This document shows, in pieces, positions 12,500 through 24,824 of a DNA stretch of 64,000 nucleotides. The stretch's first letter is position 1. Each line of letters opens with the position of its first letter. The notes under the pieces were generated by a model that did not search any database, was not told the origin of the DNA, and was given only the letters and a program-made list of their open reading frames with translations. A program made the position numbers and the translations under genes. Source of the stretch: Viola odorata (lineage: Eukaryota; Streptophyta; Magnoliopsida; Malpighiales; Violaceae); contig OY829543.1 of assembly GCA_963691705.1 (NCBI GenBank), positions 49,208,564 to 49,272,563 of the forward strand, given 5' to 3'.

Positions 12500-14377
12500 A
12501 TGACAGGGTTAAGGTAAGGGAGGAGAGAAGGGAATTTATTTAATTACTTTTTTGGATTTTGGATTTGTATTTTTTGGGTTAGATTTGGTTGTGACGTGAG
12601 GGACATGGGAAATCGGTATTTAATGGATTTTGTAAAGAGATTTAAATTCCACCCAAAAAAAACCCTCACTAAAAAACAGTAAATTAATACTTTGTTTATT
12701 TCCCGAAAAATATTCTCCTTTCATCTTTTTTTTTAGAAAATGATAGAAGTAATGAAGGCAAAAGTGGGGAAAATGCTTTGAAGAATATATATTTTCTCTT
12801 CTAAAAAATATATATATTTTGTATTCTTTGTGTTACTCATCAAATTAAACTAAAACTATAAATGTTGTTTTCCCTCCTTGACTAGAATAAAAATGTTTTA
12901 AAAGTGAATAATAAATATCTATATTTTTAGTTGATAAAATAAGATGCATTTTTCTATTTTTTTTTAAATTTTCATGGATTTTATGTTTTCATGGGATAAT
13001 TCATAGTTTTCTTTTTCATAAAATGAACCAGACCACTAACCTTGGACCATTCAAAATTACTTACTATATTTTTTTTAGTTAATTTAAACATTTAACAACT
13101 ATTTTCATAATTTTAATACTAAATCAATATTGTGGAAATAAATATATTAAATTAAATCATTTATGCTTGTGTCTTAAATATATGTATGTTCTAAAGATTT
13201 AAAAGTGAATAGTAAATAGCTATATATTTTTTAGCTGAATAAAATAAATTCTATTTATGTACTTTTTTTTAATATTTTCATGAATTTTATATTTTTCACG
13301 GGGTAATTCATGATTTTCTTCTTTAAAGCTCAGACCACGAACCTTTGGATTATTCAAAATTATTTATATAATTTTTTGAAATAATTTAAAATTTTAATAA
13401 TTATTCTTATAATTAATATGAAATTAATAATGTGGAAATAAATATATAAAATTAAATCATTTATGCTAGCATAATTTTAAATATGCGCTCATTCTAAATT
13501 TTTGCATAAGATGTGAATAATGTTTTTGAGGAGATGATAAATATTAGCAAAAATATTATATAGTATAAAAATATAAGAAAATTATTTTTTACTGCACCCG
13601 GCACCCAAATACTAGAAATATTTTCCAGTTGAACAATCAAACAGCAGAAAATAATTTATTTTTTAGGAAAATAGATTCTACGTAAAATATTTTCTTCATA
13701 CAAGTTATTTTTTCAAAATAAACAGAGCAAAAAAAACTCCTAATTTACAAAATATTTTACTTAATTTTTTATAATTTTTTGAGTTTCAGTGGTAATATTG
13801 AAGTTTATTTTAAAATTTCAATATCCTCCGAATAATATTTATACCTCATCTTTTTATGTTTTTTTTATTTTTTTATATTTTTTCTTAGGCTTCCTTTAAA
13901 TGATGAGATAATAGTTTGTTTTTATCAAGGGATGATAATTATATTGTAGGAACTCAGGTAACATTTAAAAATTAATTTTGGATAACTCTATCACCAAAAA
14001 CTATGCGAGCACTCAAGTGGACGGATTATATTTTATCTTTAAAAAATTAAATTAATATAAGAGTCTTAAAATTTTAAATAAACTATATAAAAAGCCATAT
14101 AATTAATAAAATGTTCAACTTAATTCTTATAATTTGAAAACATGCAATTAAATCTTATAGTTTCCTAAAAGTTACAATTTAACTTTTAACTGCTTAAAAA
14201 TTCAAAATAAATAGTAAAAAATTGAAAGTAATTGTTAAAATAGCAAAGTATATGAATTTCAAGTTTACATTTGTATTATGAATCATGTCCTCCCACATAG
14301 TATTGGCATTATTTTTGTCATCTTTGTAATTAAAAAGCAAAGTTATGACTTGAATTCAAAACTTTTAACTCCTGTTC
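12500..14377. other. AT-rich intergenic region
   Basis: Upstream of the DRB gene and downstream of methionine synthase 1. I see no gene, RNA or clear transposon ends. It contains the tandem duplication listed at 12899-13490. Confidence 0.6.
12899..13490. repeat. Diverged tandem duplication, period about 300 bp
   Basis: Two units start 'aaaagtgaata' at 12899 and 13201. They share 'attcatg.ttttctt', 'cagaccac.aacctt.gga', 'attcaaaatta', 'tgtggaaataaatata' and 'attaaatcatttatgct' in order. They differ by many substitutions and small gaps. No coding potential. Confidence 0.7.
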
Positions 14378-14721
14378 CTACCGAACAAAAATCATAGAAA
14401 AACAACCCCTGAAAAGAACCATTGATCCTATGCAGAAAAAAGTCAGTAAAGTATAAAAGTTAGAAACTACACTTATGCACTCGGAAATAATGCACAAACT
14501 GGTGATGCCATTCCATTTCCTTCTAAAGTATAAGCAGTTTGATGCCTGACAAAGAATCAAAGGAAGAAACAAAGCATAAAATGTTGAAAAAAGAAAAATG
14601 CCTCAGCGCGTATCGTACCTACTCGATAAACAGCCTCAGGGAAATCACAGTTATCAAATCACTACTCCAATCATTCGAGATTCAGTGTTCAGACCAAGAA
14701 CCACTAGCATCTCCAGAGACG

Positions 14722-17700
14722 TCACTTTGCACTGGCAAGCTGAGCGCGGAGGAGCTTGGCAGCAGCAACCATATTACTGAGAGCTCGCTTCACCTCTGTA
14801 TACTTCCGTGTCTTAAGCCCACAATCAGGGTTAACCCACAAGATATTGGTGTCAAGTACAGCAAGCATCTTGTTAATTCTGTCAGCAATCTCCTCAGTTG
14901 ATGGTATTCTAGGAGAGTGGATGTCATAAACACCGGGGCCAATGCCAGCGCCATACTTCACTCCCTCACGGAAGACAGACAGTAGCTTCTCATCAGATCG
15001 AGAGTTCTCAATGGTGATCACATCAGCATCCATGTCAATGATGGAGTGGATTATGTCATTGAAGTTGGAGTAGCACATGTGAGTGTGAATCTATGGTAAT
15101 AGAAAAGTGAAACCAGTAGATAAATACGTACAAATAGAAAAGGAAATAATTTCAATCTGATGTGGTATTGAGAATGAAGTAGAAAATGAACCTGTGTTGT
15201 GTCCTGAACACCGACATTGGTGATCCTGAAGGAGTGGACAGCCCAATCCAAGTAGAAAGCTTGCTCAGACTTCCTAAGAGGCAAACCCTCTCGCAAAGCA
15301 GCTTCATCAATTTGGATAACATTGATGCCTGCCTTCTCAAGATCCTCTACCTCATCCTTGATTGCCAAAGCAATCTGATAGCAAGTCTCAAATCTGAAAA
15401 TTGGTGCCACATTTCACAGTAAAACAATGTCAAACCTTATTCGTATAAACCAATCAAGAGCACATCTGCACAATAGTAATGTCCTCTATTTTGCTGGCTT
15501 TGAGTTTGTATACCTGCGTTGGTCATCTCGAACAAAGGACCAGTTCAGAATGGTAACAGGGCCAGTTAGCATTCCCTTCATTGGGCGGGCAGTCATGCTC
15601 TGAGCAGTAGAAGACCAGAAAACAGTCATTGGGTTGGGACGGCTCACATCACCATAGATGATGGGTGGCTTCACGCAACGAGAACCATATGACTGAACCC
15701 AACCATTGGCAGAGAAGGCAAAACCAGACAACTGCTCCCCAAAGTATTCAACCATATCGTTCCTCTAAAACAACAATTAACCAAGTTTAGTTACAAGTTG
15801 TACAACAATGGCAAATTAAAATATAGGCAATCTATATACAATCATAACCTTCTAAAAAATAATTAATCAATCCCCATTATTATTATCTTTTCTTTTTTCT
15901 ACAGCGAAGAGCTCACCTCAGGCTCTCCATGGACCAGGACATCAATATCAAGCTCCTCTTGGAGTTTGACAACTTTGTTAATTTCCTCCTTGATAGCCTT
16001 GACATAATCACCCTCAGAGATCCTAAAGGCAGAATAGGACGCTAATTAATACATGCTTGCTATAAGCATCAGAAAGAAACAATGAAAAATCACATTTGAC
16101 TTACTTATTAGCTTTATATTCACGGCGGACCCTCCTGAGCTCCACAGTTTGTGGGAAGGATCCAATTGTTGTTGTTGGGAGGATTGGAAGGTTACGCTTT
16201 TTCTGTTGAGCATCCAGTCTGGTACTGACATTCGTAGCACGGCGGTGGTCAGAACCCTTCAAAGCAGCAGCCTGAGGAACTAGCAGTAGCAAGTCATGAT
16301 AGGTATGGAAGGATCTCATTATAGCTGCATTTGTGGTTACATAATGGAAAATAAAGCAACAAAGCACTTACAGCCTTTTGAACAGCCTCATTGGTCACCC
16401 TTGGTGAGGTTTTCCTAGAGGCTTGAGCAGCAGCATTTGCAGAAAAGAAAGCCTGAAATACGAGTGACAGCAGGCCTTATAGTAACACTAAAAACTAGCA
16501 AGGAATGGAAAGAAAAGGGACAGTGTAACGCCAAAACAAACTTGAAAGAAAAAGTAGCTATTGGTCAGCTCCAAATAATACAAGACGTCTGAGTTTAATC
16601 AAGTTGGCTTTCGTAAATGCAGAAAAATATGACAATGGCATAGCGCAGGTTCCTCAGCCCAGTTTCCAAGGCAACAACCCCCAAGATGATGCATCTTCAA
16701 GAATGTAATCCATGGCTAGCATCCTTTTATAGCTTATGTCCCTAGCTATACAAGATGAATGAAAGAAAAATACCTCATCCTTGCAACCAGCCAAGGCCTG
16801 GGCTAGTGCATTTACTTCAACAACTTTCTGGGCAGCAAATGCAAGCCATGTTTTGATCTCCTTGTCAAGCTTAGGCTCATTCACAAGATCAACAGCAGTG
16901 TGGAGAAGTGAACATGAAGTTGAGACAACAAGTTTATCTGCACAGATTGTAAAACATAAATAAGCTCACAGGAGCAGAAGACATCAGCGGGTAGCAAAAA
17001 ATGCATGCAAAAATAAGTACCTTCACCTACAATGCTTTCAAGAGATTGCAAGGTGTTGAGAGAAGAGGAAAGATCATTGGCCCAGATGTTCCTTCCATCA
17101 ACCACTCCAGCAAAGAGATACTTTCCCTTAGGGAAGTTGTTCTTAATCAAATCAAAAGTCTTGGTTCCACGAACCAAATCAAAACCATATGCAGTAACAC
17201 CCTTCAAAGAAGTCAGGGTCTTGTATTGTTCCGCAGGAATATCAGCAAAGTAGGTCTCGATGAGAACATTCAAACCAGATAGTGCTGACTCTAATTCAGA
17301 GTACGCATCAGTAAATGCTTTCAACTTGTGAGAATTAAGATCCATAACAAGCGTAGGCTCATCAAACTGAATCCAGGTTGCACCAGCCTCTTTAAGCTCA
17401 GAAATTACTTCCCTGAAGGTAGCCATTATAAAGTAATTTAGAACAATTGTCATACAGCAAAGTTATTGACGAGGAAGCGTAGAGCTCAAATTTTGTACTT
17501 GTAGACTGGAAGGATACTGGGAAGAAGAGAGAGAAGACAAAAAGGTTTCTCAACTCCCTTTGCACGTTTAGATAGCAACAGGTAAGAAACGGGGCCAACA
17601 AGGACAGGAACAGTATCAACTCCAAGCTGCATCAAGACCAACAAAAATAATTAAGATATGAAAGACACCATCAAATTTTGGGAAAGCAAAAAATGAACAA

Positions 17701-18630
17701 TCAGAACTAAAATCATAGCATGCTTGATAATGCCAGAAAAAATGAACATCTCCATCTTTCATGCATTTGAAGAAATAATTAGGGAATGCAGTCGCAAGGC
17801 TTATCTGAAGACCCAAGTACAGCATTATTAACAAGAGCACTGAGCATCAAAATCCAACATCTATTTTTAAGACTAGATTGAAGTCCAAATGGCCCAACAG
17901 ACAAATGCAGACATCCATTAAACCAAGTCTACATTGCACAAGAAATACATTTTACACAATATGACAGAATACTATCTACCATCTGCAATGCTTATTACAG
18001 AATTGGCCATCACCAAAAGAGACAGTAGTCACAGCATAAACAAACGCAAGATCACGTACTGCCTTCGCCTCCTTGTACTCAGTCACCGCCTTGTGAGAAG
18101 CATATGAGAATTTGGCATCAGGTCCCAATTCAGGGACAATGAAATGGCTGGAACAAAACATTAGCAATGTATTTAGGAAATTGTTTACACGTCTCCAACG
18201 AGAAAGATAGAGGGGGGGGGGGGGGGGGTGTGGACTTCCGTTATGATGTTCAAATGCTACAACTACAAAATGTCACTCACTAGTTGGTGTCAAACCACTT
18301 GGTCATTTCCATGGCAGGGACTGAGGCATTTCCTCTGGCCATCGAGAAGTAAACATCGAATTCGATCTCGCCACCATCCCATCCGTATCTTGGTGGTACT
18401 GCCCCAAGCATGGCTGTGATGTCAAGCACCTGATCATAGTAAGAGAAAGTGTTGCTTGGGATGTACTTGATTCCAGTATCAGACATCTGCTTCCAGATGG
18501 AAGCTCTGAGTTCCGCTGCCACCTTTTGCAACTCCTCAGCACTGCTCTTCCCATCCCAGAAAGATTCCAAAGCAAACTTGAGCTCTCTCTTTGGCCCAAT
18601 ACGAGGATAGCCAACAATATGAGATGCCAT
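14722..18630 (-). CDS. METE: Cobalamin-independent methionine synthase (MetE), copy 1
   Basis: Catalyses methyl transfer from 5-methyltetrahydropteroyl-polyglutamate to homocysteine, giving methionine (EC 2.1.1.14). Eleven exons, transcript order: 18630-18281, 18147-18060, 17626-17499, 17412-17021, 16937-16774, 16452-16372, 16271-16105, 16022-15917, 15764-15514, 15393-15192, 15090-14722. All are in phase and total 765 aa, the usual plant length. Start [19 protein letters not shown], end QLASAK. The expected zinc ligands are present: H647 and C649 (THMCY), E671 (TIENS) and the cysteine of NPDCGL. An acceptor (TTACAG) seven bases before ATG shows a 5'-UTR intron. Compared with copy 2 it differs at usually constant sites (LDITAM for [16 protein letters not shown] for [19 protein letters not shown] for FVRNDQPRF), so it looks less constrained, though no reading-frame break is seen. 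Confidence 0.96.
18212..18228. repeat. Poly-G tract in intron 1 of methionine synthase 1
   Basis: Seventeen consecutive G on the + strand. Length is likely polymorphic and prone to sequencing error. Confidence 0.9.
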
Positions 18631-19204
18631 TTTTCTGTAATGCATTATCAGGACAGCAACAGTAAAGAATTCAGTCTACTTGACAGGAACATCAAAATCA
18701 ACAAAATGGATCACTAGTAGTATCTGTTAATTTCAAAGCAACTAGTAAGTGGCTTAATTGGATGCATAACAAATCACCAAAACAACTACAAACCTCAAAA
18801 AGAACCTTAACATCCAAAAGGGCATCCACACAAACCCTCGTGGCCCTCAAAAGGAACAATCTTTAACCCCAAAAAAATGAGTAGCACAACACGGCGAACA
18901 CTCTCACTCATTAGTGTTGGACAAGAAAAAATAAACTTATCGAGCTTTACTCAAAATAAAACAATACACACAGAATAAGAAATGATTACTATGTCAAGAG
19001 AGGGAGGAGAAGAATGAAATAAATGGGGAAGAGAAGAATAAAACCGCACCGAGCTGGAGATAGAGATAGAGCCGGATGGAGTGATACTGACTCCTTTTGA
19101 GCTACGACAGAAATGGGTAGACAGTGAAGCGTCACACGAAGCAGCATGAATTGGGTTTAGAGAACCGGATGTTTATGGATTGGAGGCTTCAAAACCCGGC
19201 CCGG

Positions 19205-19217
19205 ATATATATATATA
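19205..19217 (-). promoter_or_regulatory. Candidate TATA box of methionine synthase 1
   Basis: A run of alternating T and A about 580 bp upstream of the ATG. With a 5'-UTR intron between about 19045 (GT donor in 'ctcggtgcgg', minus strand) and 18638, a transcription start near 19175 would be reasonable. It could also be a simple AT repeat. Confidence 0.4.
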
Positions 19218-19313
19218 CTTCAAATAGTCTCTCGCTAGATATTCACAAATCACAATCAAGCGGATTTATTTAATATACTGCTGGGCATTTTTAACATGTC
19301 CAATTAATTTCTC

Positions 19314-20486
19314 TCCATCTGATTTGCAAGTTTCCTTTGAGTTTCAGGTACTACATCTTAGAGGCTAGCCATAGTCTCAAAATCAATATTTTTGTCCATA
19401 TAAAAGGAAGTTCTCGGATGTACTCGTAGTTATGAATAGACTTGGTGTTTTTTTTAAATATATTTATGTCAATTTGAGGTTTAGATTTTTATTTTATTTT
19501 TACAAATAAGAAACTACTTTGATTCTCTTCATCTCTTCTCAATTCTGCCGAGAATTTATCACGTCCAATGGGTTGCAGTGAGTCCTACAAAGTAATTTAA
19601 ATTTTGAATTTTATTCGGTTAAATGTTCATTTTAGTATTTACGTTTGTCTAAAATTTTAGAATTAGTCATTATGTAACGTTTGTCTTTGGCTGAAACGGA
19701 TCCCATGTTTGTATAATTTGCTGAAATGAATTCATTTGGTTTAATTTAATTAATTTTAATTTTTCAAAAATTCCTTATTAAAAACAAAGATAAGGAAAAA
19801 ATGGTTTTTTATTATTATTTTGAACATATTATCATGACCGTATGACCGTAGGATATTAGTAAACATACTTTTTGAAATTTTATGAAAATTAAATTAATTG
19901 AATTGATTTCAGTGAATTATATAAATATGTAAGATAAACATAAGAACTAATTTCAGAATTTTAGACAAATATTCTTGGGGAGAGGAGAGTTGCTACATGG
20001 GACCTACTCTCACAATAAAGTATTAAAATATTAAGTATTGTTAGCCAAGATCAACAATTCGTCATCTTGTGTGGGACACTCCAACACCGGTATAGAATGT
20101 TGTGGGATCCAGCAGGTTGGATGGGTCGGAGTGTACGTCGGACAACAATGTGAATGGAAATGAGGACAGTGTAACTGAAGAACTAATTACTTGTTGTGTT
20201 ATGACTGGAGCATATTCAATGTCCAAGTGTAGCAAGGAACTTGGCTTGCTTGCGTGTATTCCGTCAACGCTTCATAAATACATGGTTTAAAACAAGTACA
20301 ACATATGTCCTCTTTGTCGATCCTTATTATGGCCAACTATATGATACGTGGATTAGAAACATTAGTGTCTAACAAACACATGATTCAAGTAAAACAACAT
20401 CATGATTCATGACAAACAAAATGACATGTTTTTAAGTATTGGAGTGCGTGATTCTTAGATTTTGCTCCACGGTAGCTAAGAAGACA
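19314..20486. repeat. BAHD 3'-flank segment, source copy of a local duplication
   Basis: The segment from 'tccatctgatttgcaag' to 'ctaagaagaca' recurs at 22583-25524. It covers the region just past the BAHD gene and its last codons with the stop. No independent gene; the 62-aa frame at 20102-20290 is not conserved in form between copies. Otherwise AT-rich intergenic. Confidence 0.9.
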
Positions 20487-22002
20487 AAATGTCAAGATTT
20501 TGGTGAAAGAGTGCTGCAGAATCTTGATGCAAACCAATCCAAGCCTCAATACCTTGGGCATCTTTTGTATCTAAGAGCATGCCAACATTTATAGGCAATT
20601 GCAGACTAGTGACGAAATCCGGCTTTCCCCAACCAAAATTTGCTTCATAGACTGGGAATCGACACCAACTCGTAAATACAAAAACATCCAAATCCACAAT
20701 ATTGTCCACCTCCCTTCTTCTTACGTTCGACTCACTCAACTTCTTGATTCCATTGCTGACTAGGGAGAACAAGTCATCACCATTTGAAGCTTTTGCAACA
20801 TCCGCCGCGGTGTTTGTCAGCGCTGTATGGACTCTGTAGACGAATTCATGAGCGCTAGTATTGGTGGCGGCAGCATCAGCAGCAGTTGGGGCAAATTCAG
20901 CTAGCGCCAAACAAGAAAAGTTGCCGTAGTTGTTATGACCATTTTGTTTTGACACAAGATGTGTCTTCCCACGCATGTTAAATGAATGTGACAAGAGGGA
21001 AGGCCTGAAGCAACCGTGTCTAACTTTAGCAACCATCACCAGCGCTCTCCAGATGACTCCTGTCACCAACTCTACTCGTGTTGGCTGTCTCCTGATGATC
21101 CGCTCGTCATCATTGTTAGTATCCAACCAAACTGATGATCTGAGTTTTGATATGGTTTCTGCATCGAAAACAAGTCTTCTCGTGACTGCCTTGTTATCAT
21201 AATCATCAACAACAAAATCTCCCCTGCCCGTGCCTGCATCATCGAGAGTACTATTCGAAGGTACTGAGAAAACCTCTATGTTCGATATAGCATCTCTTGG
21301 TGGGCAGAGCTGTGACAAGTTGGCGTAAGAACCTACAGCATCAAGATCAACACCAGACTGACACGAGGACAGCGTAATACTGGCCCAAGCACGAATGAAC
21401 GAGAACAACGTGAAGCCATCAGCTACTGTATGTGACACGCATATACCAATTGCAATCCCGTAATCCAAAATATTAAACTGAACCGTCAAAAGAGGCCGAT
21501 CTGCGGAGAGTACGACTGCAGCTGGATTATAAAAGAACAAGTCCTGATGATTACAGTAGTACTCTTGATCCCACTCCTGATCACCGCCGTCAAGCTGATA
21601 ACAACCTGATGATGATCTGGTGACGTGTGCTTCCAAATACTCAACTCCCTTGTCGTTGCAGTCAATGAACAACACATCTCCGGCCTCCCCCTCCTGCTTC
21701 CTCCCTGCTAATGGATAAAACAGGGTTAAGGTTTCTGATAGTGCCTTTTGCATCTGCTCACTCAATCTTCTTGCATCATCATTAATACTAATATTCTTCT
21801 TCCTCTCTTGATCATCGCCATAACCTGATGATCTACCTCCTTCTTGTTTGGTGCTGGGAAATATGTATGGATAATACAAAGTAACTGGGAAATAACCTGG
21901 GTAAGAAATCTGATCAACAGATGATAGTTTCAGCTTTTGGAGATGGGATGGAGTAGGAGTTGATGGTGATATCAACTTCCTACTTTTGATTTCAACTCTC
22001 AT
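20476..22002 (-). CDS. BAHD-family acyltransferase (vinorine-synthase-like clade)
   Basis: A single-exon ORF of 508 aa from ATG at 22002; codons upstream of it are open but lack an ATG. It opens MRVEIKSRKLISPSTPTP, typical of BAHD clade III enzymes that acylate alcohols of alkaloids, terpenes or volatiles with acyl-CoA. The catalytic HxxxDG is HTVADG (residues 191-196). The structural DFGWG motif near the C-terminus reads NFGWG (455-459), with D replaced by N. Length is somewhat above the usual 430-460 aa, owing to polar insertions (for example after residue 52 and around 125-150). Cytosolic by family. Substrate cannot be predicted. The 3' end overlaps a duplicated segment. Confidence 0.92.
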   Translation of the reverse strand: MRVEIKSRKLISPSTPTPSHLQKLKLSSVDQISYPGYFPVTLYYPYIFPSTKQEGGRSSGYGDDQERKKNISINDDARRLSEQMQKALSETLTLFYPLAGRKQEGEAGDVLFIDCNDKGVEYLEAHVTRSSSGCYQLDGGDQEWDQEYYCNHQDLFFYNPAAVVLSADRPLLTVQFNILDYGIAIGICVSHTVADGFTLFSFIRAWASITLSSCQSGVDLDAVGSYANLSQLCPPRDAISNIEVFSVPSNSTLDDAGTGRGDFVVDDYDNKAVTRRLVFDAETISKLRSSVWLDTNNDDERIIRRQPTRVELVTGVIWRALVMVAKVRHGCFRPSLLSHSFNMRGKTHLVSKQNGHNNYGNFSCLALAEFAPTAADAAATNTSAHEFVYRVHTALTNTAADVAKASNGDDLFSLVSNGIKKLSESNVRRREVDNIVDLDVFVFTSWCRFPVYEANFGWGKPDFVTSLQLPINVGMLLDTKDAQGIEAWIGLHQDSAALFHQNLDILSS

Positions 22003-22069
22003 TCTAAATTTCAGTGCTATTAATAATTTTTTGTAAGGCACCAAGGACCAAAATATATATACACTCAAA

Positions 22070-22521
22070 TATGATATACTACCAATGGGAAATTTAAGAT
22101 TCCATCATCATCTTTTGTATTTTTGCCAAGAACAGAAATGTCTATTTAATTTGGATTTCTGTCATATAACTATAAGGCATCTTTTGATATTGTATTTGAG
22201 GTATCTTTTGCTACTAATGCCTTGAATCTTACCTACTCCATACACAAAATTTAATTCAAACCATAACATTTTGTCAAACTAATTGGTACTTTATTGCATG
22301 CGACCGAATGAAATGAATTATAAAAATAAATTATTAAACAATAAGAAAAATGATGCAAAAATATTCGTTCCAATTAAATTAAGCACTTTCATATGAGTTA
22401 TTCTTGTTCATACTAGTCCTGTTTTTTCCTCATTTTTTTGTATTCCTTCAGCCGTGCATCTCAATGTGAATTTATCTTGTTTTTCTATCATTTAAAATAT
22501 TTTCTTATTTTTTCCTAATTT
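22070..22521. other. Upstream region of the BAHD gene
   Basis: AT-rich, no gene. It presumably holds the BAHD promoter on the minus strand, but no single TATA element stands out. Confidence 0.4.
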
Positions 22522-22589
22522 ATTAATTTTTATAATAGATGTTATAAAAGAGAGTAGTGCTAAGAAATCATTCTAACAATTGTCCATCT
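22522..22589 (+). repeat. Left 68-bp direct repeat flanking the duplicated segment
   Basis: Identical by eye to 25525-25592. It begins 'attaatttttataatag' and ends 'aacaattgtccatct'. Its last seven bases overlap the start of the inserted copy. Confidence 0.93.
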
Positions 22590-23743
22590 GATTTGCAAGT
22601 TTCCTTTGGGTTTCAGGTACTACATCTTAGAGGCTAGCCAGTCTCAAAATCAATATTTTTGTATATATAAAAGGAAGTTCTCGGATTGGTATTTTTTTTT
22701 AATATATTTCTGTCAATTTGAGGTTTAGATTTTTATTTTTTTTAGGTTAAATATTCATTTTAATCTTTACGTTTGTCTAAAATTTTAGAATTAGTCATTA
22801 CGTTTGTCTTTTATAATTTGCTAAAATGAATTCATTTAGTTTAATTTAATTAATTTTATTTTTTCAAAAAAATTTAAAAAATATTATTCCTTATTAAAAT
22901 TTTACATGAAATTAATAATAAAGATAAGAAAAAAAATTTGGCTTTTTATTATTATTTTGAACATGTTATCATGAATGTAGGATATTAGTAAAGAAATATA
23001 CTTTTTGAAATTTCATGAAAATTAAATTAATTGGATTGATTTCAGTCAATTATACAAACATATGGATAAGCGTAAGAATTAATTTTAGAATTTTAGACAA
23101 ATATTCTTTCGGGAGAGTTGCTACATGGGACCTACTCTCACAATAAAGTATTAAAATATTAAGTATTGTTAACCAAGATCAACAATTCGTCATCTTGTGT
23201 GGGACACTCCAACACCGGTATAGAAAGAATGTCGTGGGATGTAGCAGGTAGGATGGGTCGGAGTGTACGTCGGACAACAATGTGAATGGAAATGAAGAAC
23301 TAATTAGTTGTTGTTTATGACCGGAGCATATTCAATGTCCAAGTGTAGCAAGGAACTTGGCTTGCTTGCGTGTATTCCGTCAACACTTCATAAATACATG
23401 GTTTGAGTCAAGTACAGCATATGTCCACTTTGTCTATCCTTTATATGGCCAACTATATGATACGTGGATTAGTAAGTGTCTGTTTGGCCCCCTGGTTTGG
23501 GTTGAAAAAATCATTTTTTCAACCCAAAAGCACTTAAAAGGTGTTTGGTAACACCTTCCCAAACCAGATTTTCCCGAAAGTGATTCCAGCTTTCCTTTGT
23601 ATTTGGCCTCTCTTCCCCACTGCTGATATTTGGAGCAGTGGGCAGAATCACTTTTGAAGAAAACACGGGAAGTTGGACAATATGTTTTTGTGACAAAAAT
23701 ATCCCCCACTATCCTTCTTAATTACAAAATAACCAGATATAAA

Positions 23744-24355
23744 TTACCAAAAAAAATCCAATTCATTCTCATTTCTCGTGGCTGCCTCGCTCTCCTCTTC
23801 TCTCACTCTCGCTCTCCTCACCGCCATGGAGTAATTCAAGAACCGATCTGTCAGCGGCGGCAGCTGGTTGAAGCAGCTGACTTTTGCGCTGCTGCTGGTG
23901 GTGGAATTAGCGCAATTGACCGACGTTTGGAAACTGCTTTCCACGCTAATCGCCGGGATGCTGCAGAACTTTAAGGGTTTGGAGCAGAGGTGTAACAGAG
24001 TTGCGTTGGTGAACGACGGCGCATAGTGGTTGGTGTAGAGGTGGCGGAGGGAATTGAGTGGGCGGGAGCAGTTGGGTTGGAGGGTGAGTTTTATGGTTTT
24101 GGGTAGGAAATTGTGGGTTTTGATTTGGAAATTGTGGATTTGGATTTGGAAATCGGAGGAGCAGTTTAATGGGATTGCGCAGGTCGGGGAGAATCCGAAT
24201 GGGTAAGGGACGGTGGCGTTTCCGCATGTTTGGGGGCAGGAATTGTTGTTGTTGTTGCTGCTGCTGCTGGTTATGAATGCTTGCGCACAAAGTGTATGCA
24301 AGGTGTTTGTTAAAATGCCTAGCTTAACTTCGGGTTTTGTTTTTGCCATTTTCAT
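23744..24355 (-). pseudogene. Captured fragment resembling a WAK/LRK10-type galacturonan-binding domain
   Basis: Minus-strand ORF with CPQTCGNATVPYPFGFSPTC, the cysteine pattern and VPYPFG core of the GUB_WAK_bind domain of wall-associated kinase-like receptors, then LNCSSDF, CSRPL, CSKPLKFC and FQTSVNCANS. No transmembrane or kinase part. The N-terminus lacks a good signal peptide and the C-terminus (after about SCFNQLPP) runs into transposon end sequence. It is therefore best read as a host gene fragment carried by the element. Whether it is transcribed is unknown. Confidence 0.75.
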
Positions 24356-24365
24356 TGTACATATC

Positions 24366-24824
24366 TCAGACCAGCCTACCAATGTTTATATTTTTGGAGC
24401 GGTTTCCTTGTTCCTGCTCATGTTGCTGCTTTTGTGAGGACATTGCTTGCTGCTGTAGTTGTTGCTGTTGCTGCTGCTGCAGGTGCAGTTGTAGCTGTTG
24501 ATGTTGCATGTAAAGTAGATGCTGATGTTGTGTCTGTAGCTGCTGAGTGGTGTGCTGCTGTAGTAGCTGCTGTTGGAGTTGAGAGGCTTGCTGTGGTTGT
24601 AACTGCAAATTGGTTTGCTGCTGTATCAGCTGTTGAAGCAGCAACTGCAGCTGTTCTTGTTGCTGTTGGGGAGGTAGCTGCTGATGTTGCAACTGCTGCT
24701 GAAGATATTGCATTTGCAACATCTGTTGTTGGTATTGTTGCTGCAAGAGCTGCTGGTCCTGGGGTTGTTGCTGCTGCTGCCAAAGAAGCTGAAGCTGTGG
24801 CGGTGCATTAATCAAAACTCTCAT
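24366..24824 (-). other. Glutamine-rich ORF inside the Harbinger-like element
   Basis: From the first ATG (24824) it reads MRVLINAPPQLQLLW, then a long, almost unbroken glutamine-rich stretch coded by CAG/CAA with some Leu, and ends NINIGRLV. It overlaps the start region of the WAK-like fragment. It may be a second captured fragment (Q-rich transcription or Mediator-type proteins look like this) or a CAG-repeat expansion. No domain can be named. The antisense alanine/valine ORF is a shadow of the repeat. Confidence 0.45.

Noticed and set aside
20102..20290. 62-aa plus-strand ORF, partly repeated near 23357
   Set aside because: Lies in the duplicated intergenic segment and its frame is not preserved between the copies.
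24418..24783. Alanine/threonine-rich minus-strand ORF
   Set aside because: Frame-shifted reading of the same CAG-rich tract.
24434..24811. Alanine/valine-rich plus-strand ORF
   Set aside because: Antisense reading of the CAG-rich tract.
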